From Blastomussa wellsi (Eukaryota; Cnidaria; Anthozoa; Scleractinia; Plerogyridae): DNA of 64,000 nucleotides. The position numbers and the translations under genes are program-made. The notes beneath the pieces are model-generated. The model worked only from the letters and a program-made list of their open reading frames with translations, was not told the DNA's origin and did not search any database. Below are positions 22,801-34,800 of the stretch, in pieces; position 1 is the stretch's first letter; each line of letters opens with the position of its first letter. Where the stretch lies: contig OX393565.1 of the NCBI GenBank assembly GCA_947652115.1, forward strand, positions 20,469,048 to 20,533,047, given 5' to 3'.

Positions 22801-25800
22801 TCAGAGCTCATTTTAACCCTCGCCTACGGCTCGGGCTAAAATGAGCCTGAGTCCGGCCAAAAACATATTTACACCCGCGAACATCAACTCTATTGTTATA
22901 ATAATGGTTTAGTATGTGGATAATAATTGCCCTTTAAATGGAGTTTGATTAATCGATTTATTGATTGACAAAAAAACAAACAAACAAGCATACAAATACG
23001 CTAAACGAGGATCTGTGTTTGCGTAACAGAGGTGAACTGAAGTGACTTCAAAGCTACCTGGCAACATTTGACAAATCCCTGCCAAACTTTTGGCTGTTTC
23101 CAGACCTGCGCGGAAAAACAGAAAAAAAGTCAATCAAGGCCACCAAGATTGATATAGTTCGAAAAAAAGCGACATTGTTCGTATTGACTTGACCTACCTG
23201 CTTGGTGATCAATTTAGCGAGTATGTTCATCACAAAACCAACCAGCCTTGGGCAGATACTGAGAGACTGGATCACCTGCCAAGTAAAATAATAAGTGTCA
23301 GTAAGGGACGGTTTGTCGAGTTTATTTTCTTACAAAGACAAACGTGATACAAAATGGTCGGTGCGTTACATTCTGTATCGACAGGTCTGATAGGCGCGTT
23401 TTCTTTGGTTACATCGCTACGCTCAGCGATTGGTTAAAAAATCTCGCGCCACTTTCTCAACCAATCAGAAGCAAAACCGAAACCAATTGACACGCTCGCG
23501 CACGTTTTCCCGCGCTTTGTGCCGGCTGCGTGCTTTGGTTCACTGGACTGCCTGTCTTTTGTGATTGGCCAGAGTGAATACTTTGGTTTTGGTTTAATTA
23601 CGGGACGACGAAAATCGATTTAACTATCATGGTGCCTGTATCTACTCAGGATTATAGGTGTATAAGTATATAGCCGGAGATAACTAGCAACCAGGAAAAC
23701 GGGAGAGGAAGGGGTGGGGAGAGCGATTTGTAAAAGATAAGCAACCCATCCAGAGAGGGGAGTGGGGTATTCTTAGTCGCTTTATGTCATCAATTCCATC
23801 CCACCCTGTGAAGAATAGGGCCACTTCAAAATTTTACTTCTCCAAGATGCTCTGTCAGCCGCGGCCAGCCTTGCTTCTACCAAGAAGGGTCAACCATTGC
23901 CTTTCGCTCTTTTTCTACTGTCCAACCCCAACGCCTTCTCTCCTGTGTTTTTTCTTCTGGTGCCCATTTTAGTGCAAGTCGTGGGATGGAACTGTTGCCC
24001 ACTGGCTGCACGTGCCCAAGCGATGTCCACCTTCTTGTCCTTGCTGTTCACTGATAGTTTCCGTGTTAGCTCCCTTTCGCAATTCTTCAATTGAAACTCA
24101 CATAGGTCGCTTACATAGGTCGCGTAGAAAACGAACATCAAACGGCTTATAACAGGCTTTTTGATGCCAGCAATAGGAACAGTTCTTAACCGTTTTCAAA
24201 GGACAACAGACTGAGCCTGCCAAGGCATTTTTAAAGCTTTCCACAAAGGAAAAAATAAAGGCGCTACTTTCCTGAACACCCAGCATAAAATAAGAAAATG
24301 AATAACATTACCGTCCTCATGAACAGGGTAGGGAGAGGATTCATTTCCATCAGCTGGTGAAGAACCACTGCCAACACCTCCTGAGTGTAAATGGTCTTCT
24401 CCGCAAAACACAGACTGCTGGCTGAATACAGGAAATGAGTACAATGATGATGACGGTCTAACTCTTTATTTACATCACGCCCTTATAGTCAATATTTAAT
24501 ATAAAATGCAAAGGTTACCGGAGGACCTATTCAACTGATGTTAATACAGTCAGGCAGATTCTTATAACTTAGAAAAGAAGGCAAGTTGAGTCCTAAGCTG
24601 CTTGTTTGTCATTACATTTTAGTATAAATCGTATTCAGTGATCTTTGTGGTTCTAAGACGGAAAGCCCTGTATATACATCTCATTAACAGATCTGTACTC
24701 TACGCTATTGCACGATACGGAGCCTCGTTTTGTCGCGCTTGCCATCTGTCGAACCTTACAGCACAGACTGGGAAGTTTTTTATTGCTATGGAGTAGGGAA
24801 ACCCTTCAGGTCAAGCGCGAGGGAAGCGGGCCGTACTGTAGAGTAAGCTTGGAAAACTTTGCCAACTACAGCGTGCGTACTGTCATAGAAACAATAGTTA
24901 GTAGACTTTCTAACACACCTTACCTTTCATAACAGACTTCATGTCACTCTTGGCCTCGATCTGATGAAGAGCTACCAGGAGTTCGGACGGACTGAGAGGA
25001 CTGGTGGCGGATACTTTCGAGTCACCTGATAAAGAAACACTGCCTGGTTGCAAGTCTGGTCACGCAAGTTTTCCGCTTCCGCAAGTTTTCCGAAACCAAA
25101 GCCAATGGACAAAGTGCACTCAGGTGTAAAATCTGTACTATGGATTTGTGGAGATTACCATTAGTTAAAAAGCTATGAAGTCATGAAATTTTTGTAAAGT
25201 CATAACTTTTGCAGTATTGCAAATTTCAACAAATCCATACTACAGATTTTGCATCTGAATGCACTCTATCCATTAGATTTGGTTTCATTCGAGAAAGACG
25301 TAAGCTGTGAGAGTTTTAAGCGTTTTTGTGTTCTGGTCACGTGACTTTCCAAATATGGTCAAAGCTGCCAAAAGCGAAAGCAGCCTTTAATAGAACAAGC
25401 ATGGTAAAAAAACTAATCCCAGGATTGAAAGGGAACCCAAGATATAATGGTTAGAAGTCATGTATAGCAACCATTTTGTAGTTAGGGTTCTCCCCCCTTA
25501 ATAAGACAAATTTTGTTGGTCAGAAACTTGTTCTATAAGGACCGTGGGCTTAGCTAAGTCTGATAAACTTGATTCCAGTGGATAAAACAAACTATTCCTA
25601 TGACTGCAAAAATAGAGCGAGTTTCAATTGAGTGTCGCTAAACCAAAACCGAAGTAATTACTTTGACCAATCACAAAGGACGGAGACAATCCAGTGATCC
25701 AATCAAAATTCGAAGTAATTACACGGAGCCGACACAAAGCGCGGGAAAACGTACACGCGGCCAGAAAAAGTGGTGCGAGATTTTTAGACCATTGACTGAA

Positions 25801-28800
25801 GCAAAACAAAAGTAATTTGGTAATTACTTTCGACACTCAATTTAAAACTGCTCAAAAGCGACACTCACTGTGGAAGCATCCCAGTAGTCTGTTAAACACT
25901 TCCTTGACCACGCTGGGCGACTGTTTGATTAGTTTGGGCAGGACAGCGATAATTTCCTGTTTCTTCAGACCAGTCAGCACGGGAATTAAGAACCGGACAT
26001 CTGATACGCGCTTGTGATAAAGCTCCTTGACTCGCTTCACCAGCTCAGCTGTGGGTACCGCTGGAAACAGAAGTGGGAAAGAGTCTGAATAAACACGTTT
26101 CTCCTTGGCGAGCTTATGCCAGCTGTCGCGAGATTCAGGTTTCACATGCGAGATTAGACGCAGAACGGATGTCGAAGGCCCATAGAGTGCATGCGTAAAA
26201 GCAGTGGCAAACGAGGACACATTGTTGCTCATATCGATTTGTTGCGGGCACAAACGCAGCAACTTTTGTTGCGATAACAATTTTTGTGTCTCGGACACAA
26301 AATTTGTGTCCGCACCAATGTTGCATGCGCGAGCAAACGGGGAAACATTTATGGCCACAACAATGTGCCCGCAACATTGTGTCCTCGTTTGCCACCGCCT
26401 TAAAGTGTCGCAGGTTGGGTTTTGCTTGGGCGCGAAAATTTATAACCAGGAAAACCGCTAACCGACGCTTACACGGATCATTGAACCACAAGATTTTTCG
26501 ACTTGAAATGAGTAACAGATCACAACAATGCTCCCTTAACGCTCGAAACCAGTACAGGTAATGTGGCACGTTTGGAAGGGATTATGACTATATTGCTAGC
26601 GATGACAAGAATTGGGCAAAACTGCCAACGACACCATGTTAAAATGGATGACTGCTGTAGCAACAAGATAATCCTTTTGTGTCATACTTTCTCTTAGATA
26701 TATTTTTAGAATTTTTTTTTTCTCCCTACAACTGTAAGATCGTAAGTTGAACTTACCAAAACACACTTCATTACCTTTGTCGGTGATAATATTAAGGATT
26801 CTAGCTATAAGTGTTTCAGCGCCAGTGGGGCAGTTCTCTACCAACTGCAAGAGCTCAGGAGATGCCATACCGATTGCACGAACCTGCAGAAAACGGTGCA
26901 ATGTTAGGAATTATAGGTCTGCAACGGATATCAATGACAAACGGAGAGGAGGTGGACCTAGCGGGCTCGGGCTATATATAAAGTATATATTAATATACAT
27001 AAATTGATTGTACAACATCTGATCTACTCTTTTAATTTTACTATTACTTGACAAGGTTCATACTTTTGGGCTTTCAAAATTCTAAATTTGGCCATTTCTT
27101 GGATACCTTCCTCGCAGAAACAAACCTGTCCAACTTATGTTGTACAATTACCGGTCATGGAAAATTATGTTACGAACCCTGCTAGAAATATATTTGGCAG
27201 AAAGTCAATACTTACGGGATGTTCAAGATGCCTAAGAATGATTCTTTTTATGATCTGCGAGGAAGCTGTGTACACTTTAGCCAATCTGGAGAAGACAAAA
27301 AAAAGAGAAGAAAATTAGAAAATCGAGATAACATACATACATGCAGACATGCATTTGAGACCCCCTTCACAGGGCTTTTCAGTCACAATGTGCTAACTAT
27401 TTAACAATTGTACTAAATACTAGTTAAAGTAATCAGAACAGTAAGTCATTTTAAACGCATATTTATAAGTTTGTTCTTAAAAATTCGACAGACTGCTACT
27501 TCTTTCGTGTGTTTGGGTAGTCTGTTCCAATATGAAGTGCCTCTAAAGGCGAAAGATCGCTGACCTGTTTTTAATCTGCACCTCGGTACATTCAAATCTC
27601 TTTCATATCTTGTGTTTATAATGTGAAAAGCTAGTCTACATGTAAATTTTTGACTAAGATTAGTGAATGGATATTAAACCACACATCATGTGTCAACCTG
27701 AACCACCACGAAAAAAAAAAAGACAATTACTTCGTGATGAACTGTACTCTGGCTTTCACAGATTCATTAGATTTATTTCCCTTCATTTTCACTGGAACAG
27801 AGGCTACCACGTGACCTACAAATAACTGCCTAGTCCGGTCATGCGCATCACTGCCCTAAAATAATTGCTAAAATAATGTTCTGCCCAGGCATAGTTGTGT
27901 TTACTGCCGAAAAAAAAAACACCTGGTTATCTAGAGTTGCGAGATAGCGGATATACTTTCTCAAAGAAGGTCGCTTCTCGTTTTCTCGTTTCTCGCTTCG
28001 CACTCTAAGAGCTCGACTTGTAAGCAAATCTAGAGAGGGGCTTGATTTCTTTAGTAAACCCGAAAAAGAAGGAAAAGAAAACTTCCTTTAATGAAGACAA
28101 GCTAGTATCATGGAAGGGGTGGGGGGGGGGGGGAATTCGCTTTCGTTTGTATTACTTCAACAACAATTGATCTGCTCGCCACTGATAAGTCACGATAGTT
28201 TGCTCAACCTCGTCCAATAATTGTTAAATATTTGCTACAGCTTTTAAAGCAGACATAAACATGACTAACTTTACTCCAGACGCAACAGAGTATCAATATT
28301 GTAAGACTAACTTACTCGTGAAATAGCTTGTGGTTTTGTGGAAGCAGTGCGAGATATAAATAAAGACAAAGTTTAATCGTGTCATCTGTCCACTCGCCAG
28401 GAGCTACTTCTGTAAACATGAAAGAAAAACAAGTAAACCTGATAACATATTTCCACATATCTCGAGGGTCGAAAGTGGTTGGCTTTGGATTTGGTTTCGC
28501 ATCACTGTGCGCCATGATTGGTTTAAGAATCTTGTGCCACTTTTTCAACCAATCAGAAGTAAAACCAAAACCAATCGTGACCTCGTATTAATACTTCCCC
28601 CTGGATGGGATGCTAGTCCATCGCAGGTTACCCCACTCCCTCCCCGACCCAGCACTTTGGTTAGTTTGCCTTAAACAGGAAGTTCCGGTATAAAAGGGGC
28701 CTGGCCTGGCCATTCTCACGCTCAGTTGTCAGACAACCATCAAAGTGTAAACACACGACAAACAACCCACGTTTTCTTAAAGAAAGTTACTGGGAAAATG

Positions 28801-31800
28801 CGTTTCATTTTTGCTGAGAATGTTGTGTAAAACATTAGCAAGCCATATCTTACTTTTTCCAGTTTATTTTTTTAGTTTAATGAGATTTTGAAGCGTGTTT
28901 AGTTTGCAGGACGCTTGACTCTTCAACATGTGATGTATGCAAGAGTACAAATTTGCATTTAGCGCCCGAAAGGTGTGAGATGTGCGAGGAGCTTTCCCTT
29001 TTATAGCAGAACTTCTTGTTTAACCAAAATACAAGACTTATGAGAAGGAGGGCCGCTCGATCCATTTTCCGGCGTGCTAACCATTAAGCAACCATTTCTT
29101 CCACTGTTGGTCATGCTCTCAGACAGCTGGATAAAATAACACCCGCATCCTATAGCATGCCATAACTGTACCTATGTCAGGGTCCAGTCCGTCAGGGGCA
29201 GGCGGATGGTCAGCTAACAACTGTTGTAAAGAACCCAGCGCATATTTCTGAAATTCAGAAGCAAACAAGAACAACTCAACGCCATATAAACTAACTCACC
29301 AACGGTTTCACATGATAATCGGGCATTAAAATCAGCTTCGTAAAACTATGGAGCGTTTTCATATGACGTCACGGCGGCCATGTTGGTGTGGAAGACCATA
29401 CAAAACAAGGACCTGGACCAGATTAGACATTTCATGATAACTTATATGGCGTAGCAATGGCCAGAACAGCAGATCGTTAACATACGGTTCTCGGTTGGTT
29501 CCAGTTAATTCCACCCCAGTTTACATGTGGTTAGTCCACTTACCGGTTAGTTACACTCCCGTTTGCTTGCGGTTAGCTTTCAGAGTTTTTTGTGGTTTTG
29601 ACAGTAATGTACTATATACTGTTTTGCTTGCAATATAAATATTGAAAATATTTGGGTTTCTGGCAGCTAGCGTCCAGTTGGTACAGCGGTAAGTGAGTGT
29701 ATCCTGAGTCGACTTTTCCTGGGTTCGGTTCCCAGTGTTTGAAATAAAATATTTCCTTCCTTTTTGTGTAGAATGGCCTTCGTGTAAAAATAAGTATGTG
29801 GGTAATCTGCTCGCCGTCAATGTTATGTAAGGTCTTCCTGTTGGTGTACCAAACCAATGCTACATTTTTATGCATATATCGTCTTTTGTTTCAGCAATCC
29901 AATATGGCCGCTTGACATGTGTGTGAAAACGCTCATTACACAAATTAAAATCTAATTAGATATAAGGGGGTCTTTCATCGTCTTTTTTTAATTTTACCAT
30001 GCAAGCTCGAGAGTCATTTAAGAAAATTCCATACTACAACAATTTGTGGAGTCCTGAACTGATTTCACGTGATGGTAAAATCGTAACAAAGAAAGAGCCA
30101 ATCAGACACACTTCACGAAACTTAGATGTCTATCTCGCGGCGGGTGGGGGGTGGGTTGGGGTTACAGGGCGCAACGCAAACAGGTTTGTTCTACCGAGAG
30201 GACAAATCATAGTCACTCCTAAAGTTCTGTCGATTGACTTTTAAAGAGAAGTTGAAAAGCTTATCCGATGAAAAAAGGAGAAGTAGTGATGAAAAAACTA
30301 ATGATTATTTTAACTGGTATTGACCAATCAGAACACAACAACAACTGACAGCTTGTAGTCATGAGCGACTACGTTATGTTTCTTAGCAACAACCCTGCCA
30401 AAAATCGTAGGCTCAGTCAATTCTCGTCGATGGGAAAAACAAGTTTATTGCCGAAATAAAGAACGTGAAACGTGCTAACTCCAGAGAAAAGATCATTCTT
30501 CCCAAAATGGTGAACAATACCGACATTTTTCTATCTCAATGAAAGGACAGATACTTATGAAATAACATCTAATAACACGAGTCTTGCACCATATAGACCT
30601 TTTACCTCGATCGGTTCCGATAGTTCTGGCCGTGTGTGGAGTTTTTTGGCCGAATGTATGGCCTGTACTCGCACTTGTTCCTTTTCGTTTGTGGTTAGTT
30701 CCAGCAGAGTCTGTAGCAATTGTTGTTGGGCAGCCGGCCGTTTTAATGTCAATTCTCTTAGAGTGGAAAATCCAACTTGAAGACGCTCCTATGAAGAGTC
30801 GACAAGAATTGTGAACATGGGTTAGATCAGGAAATTTTAGGCGACAAACTGGCCTTAAATAAGGTTGGATTATTGTCTGCAAGTCACGGAAAAGTGTATA
30901 AAATAATTTGTTTTCTTTTCAGGCTTAAATCACAAAAAGAACATCTATTCGCCGTTCTCACGCAGCTCAAAAATCTACTAACGATTTGTAATGTTCATAA
31001 AAATGTCTGACCGAAGCTAGCGATTTTACGTCTTTTCTTATTAACAAATTCCACAGCGCAGAGAAAATTATTTCCTAAGTACCACAACTCACCAAGTCTT
31101 CACAGTACATCCTGACGGCCATAACTGCGCCGTCTGTTAGTGAAGGTATGTCCAGCAGAATGCGGGTAAATAATCTGATACAGAGACAAATGACGAAAGC
31201 AAGGGTTAGTTTAATCCCGGAATACAGTAAGAGCAGTTTATAAACAAACCTCATAACGCTAAAACCAAATCAGTGGCAGAAACAATCGTTAGGGATGGCA
31301 CAATGGTGAGAGAGCTCGATTCTCGGACACGGCATCATGAGGATTGAGTTTCTTGTTTACTCCGAAGTTTTTTCGCCAGGTTCGCCGATTCCCCCCTTAC
31401 TTGACCAATCAGAGTTTGAAGTAAAATCAGGGGATGTAGCTGCTGCCAAGCGCGCGAAAAATGAGTGGCGTCATGCTCAGCATTTCACCTGATTGGCTAA
31501 GAAGAGAACAAGTTTGGAGCATGTTGCACGAGTTTTATGACGAAATATCAGAGATCAAAAATTGCGAAGTTCATTCTACAAATAAAAGTGCAAGCCATAT
31601 AATTATCTAATGGTGAAGAGGTTTTATTCTTTGGCGGATACATTAACACCATCCTGAACCACTGATGCTTCCGTTTGAATAGGCCATTTCCGAGTTCCTT
31701 TTTACCTCTGTTCCAAAACTAGTCTAAGTGCGAAACTATTCATACGAAAATGAATGTGATTTGCACGAAAATAAACACCGAGGTAAAACACATGTTCATA

Positions 31801-34800
31801 AGAATGGTTTCGCACTTAGACTCGTTTTGACATCGAGGCAAAAGAGAACTCGGACACGGCCTACTGACAGACACTTAAAATTCACCTTCCCTTTCAAGTT
31901 TCGTCTACAGGCGTGTACAGAATCGTAAACAGAACGTACGCTCGATAGCTTTCATTTGAATGGTCCCACACTGGGGTTTTCTTCTCAGATTTGCAATTTT
32001 GAACCACCAGACTATGACTTACATGATTCTTTCCGTAAATTGAACTTAGCCAAACCGCGCACTAACTATTTGAAACGCAGCTTTAGCTACAGCGGTGCCT
32101 TACTGTGGAACCCTCTTCCTGAAGATGTTAGGGCAATCAGATCACTGGGGCAGTTCAAGAAGGAAATTAACCGCGCACTTGAAACATTCGATTCTCACTC
32201 GGCAAGTCTTGTAAATCAGTTTTTGTAGCTATTTTGATTTTTAATGATTGTAATTAAAATACTATTGTTTTTACTGGAGATTTTTAACCGAGTTTAAATA
32301 AAGAGCTACTACTACTTTCACGTACAGGACAGTAAACATTCTTATTCAACAAATTGTCACGTTGCCCTTATATGGTCATGAAGAGGTTGCTATCCGTCAT
32401 CAGTACTTGCCAGATATCCTGCGATATACAATAAGTAACTATCATTCGCAAATCACCGCATAACCACAACTTTTCTAGCTGCAAAATGCGCTCCGTTGAC
32501 AATTTGTTGAATAATAAAATAATTATCTAGCTCAATGTTACGGAATATCGTCTGATTTCACGCGATTTCACAGGATAATAGTTAATTATCACATCAGCTG
32601 AATGGTCACACACTAGGATTTCACATGGCGTTAAATGCAGGAATGGCTCCGGGACACTTAGATTTTTTTAGACTTTGATTTTTTCGTCTAATAAAGAGAA
32701 AAAACAAAGTCAATTATAAAAGCACAGAGGTGGAATCGATCCCGGGTAACCCAGAACACGAGCTATTCCTACTAACCACTACACTACCGAGGCCCGGCTG
32801 CCGAACACCGAAAATTTTAAGATTTTATCGTGTTACCCTTACCATTCTTGAGAGCTAACCGCATAACCGCAGTGCTTAGTAGGCTAACCGGAATGCAAAA
32901 GTAGGCTAACCGGATTGCTTAATAGGCTAACCGCAGTGCAACAGTAGGCTAACCGGATTGCTTAGTAAGCTATCCGCAGTGCAACAGTAGGCTAACCGGG
33001 TTGCTTAATAGGCTAACCGCAGTGCTCAGTAGGCTAACCGGGTTGCTTAATAGGCTAACCGCAGTGCTCAATAGGCTAACCGGATTGCTTAGTAGGCTAA
33101 CCGCAGTGTTATAATAGGCTAACCAGGGTGATTTTGTAGTCTAATTTAGCTAACCAAACTCGTTCCCAGTGCATTCCGAGCCCGGAGCCATTCCTGCAAT
33201 TAAGCGCTACTCAGGATTTCTTATACAGACTGGCACTCGGTAGCTCTTAGTTAATTCCCTGGTGGTGTCACCTACTTGTCTTTGGAGTCCAGCTTGGAGT
33301 ACAGTCCGTCCATTAGATTAAGTAAACAATCACCATACGACTGTCGTAGCTCGAGCTCATCTCCTAGCAATCCAGTGCCTTCGGCTGCTTCATATTCCTG
33401 ATACAGCCATGACATTAACAGCTCATAACGGGGCCTGATATCTTCCAGGATAAACTCTTGAAGAACTGTAGTTATACAGAGAGGAACATGTTACATTTCT
33501 ACAGGCACTGTACCGCAACCAACAGCGAACGTTTTTGATTAAATTCTGACATTTTTTGACAACCAACAAACTGGCCAATGAAACAGTGTCGAGAACGGAG
33601 ATTTAAAACTGTCAAATTCACCATTCACTCTAATGGGAATTCCGCGAGTCTCAACCCGTGAACGAAGAACTGCAAGTTGCCGCATTTCGATCGACCATGT
33701 GAAGCGGAAACCAACAGAGTTTTCAGAAGATGACAACAGTAAGGCGCATAGCAGGTTATCTGGTAAAAAGGTAACTAAGCAGAGAAAGCAAGTAGGAAAC
33801 AACCTAGTAAAGGATTGCCCTAATCGATAATAAAGATTTCTTTGAAAAAAGTTTCATGAAGAAAGAGTGAAAGACCTACCCATTCTTAAATCACCACCCA
33901 ACTGCGTGATAAGTCCAACGATGAGATTGATATGTTCCTGTAAAAAGAAAAATCACTCAAATATAAAAACCATTGAGCAAAAGTTACCACAATTAATCAA
34001 CACTGAAATGGCATCAACGGCAACTCGGAAAAAATCCGAGTCCCAGATGCGATTTGAACCCACGACTTTCCGTGATCTAGTCGGATGCTCTAACCACTGA
34101 GCTACTGGAGACTCTATGGCGAGCAAGGGTCAAATGTGGGTCTTGACTGGAACTGTATCGCGCGGTTACTCAGTCAAATGATGAAGGGCACACATAGCCA
34201 TATAGCTCTTAACTGCATCGCGCACTCACATTAAAGCATATCGAAGATGCGACCAACCAACTTCCAAGAGAGCAATGAAAGAAATATATCAACATTGAAA
34301 TGGGACTCGGATTTTTTCCGAGTTGCCGTTGACGCCATTTCAATGTTGATTTATTTCTTTCATTGCTCTCTTGGAGGTTACCACAATTATTGGCTTAAAG
34401 GGCCCTAATCAGTCTCCGCCATTTTCGATGCCATTGAAATTATGGAAATTGTGTGGTGTCGTATTGCGCAGTCGTATTGCATTTACTGTAAGTTATGTTT
34501 CTCTAAAGTGTTTAAATTACTTTTAGCAAGTTTCTCAGCAGTATCTTTTGTTTTGACACGCTCCGGGTAAAATACAATACTGAAACTTTCACATGTAAAC
34601 AATAACAAGGTGTGGCTGACTAGGGCCCTTTAATTTTGAGAGTAATTGTACTTTTTTTGCTAAATGGAATGCCATTTCACACCCCCTCCTGGTACAAAAC
34701 AACTTCAAGTTCCAAAAGATTTGTACCTTATCATGGGGATTTCAACGATTTCTCTGCTATTGACATCTTTTACATAACGGAAAATACTGAGCAAGCTCTG

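Larger units (their letters stand above)
19825..31174 (-). other. Symplekin C-terminal domain and RS-like tail
   Basis: From 31174 downward the exons encode the Symplekin C domain: [11 protein letters not shown] (30606-30788), [19 protein letters not shown] (28316-28409), [20 protein letters not shown] (26775-26883), [19 protein letters not shown] (25869-26060), [11 protein letters not shown] (23198-23275). The last exon (19825-20109) adds a highly charged tail: Lys/Asp/Glu runs, then [12 protein letters not shown], ending GEIN. The human protein ends in a Pro/Glu-rich segment without RS dipeptides, so the tail is lineage-specific as far as I can recall. An AATAAA on the minus strand (19829-19834) overlaps the last codons. 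Confidence 0.85.

Noticed and set aside
32853..33132. CRISPR-like direct repeats
   Set aside because: Units are contiguous without unique spacers and the genome is animal; it is a minisatellite.
34040..34115. Possible tRNA gene on the minus strand
   Set aside because: Has A and B boxes but a mismatched anticodon stem, and sits inside a 13-bp-duplication SINE.
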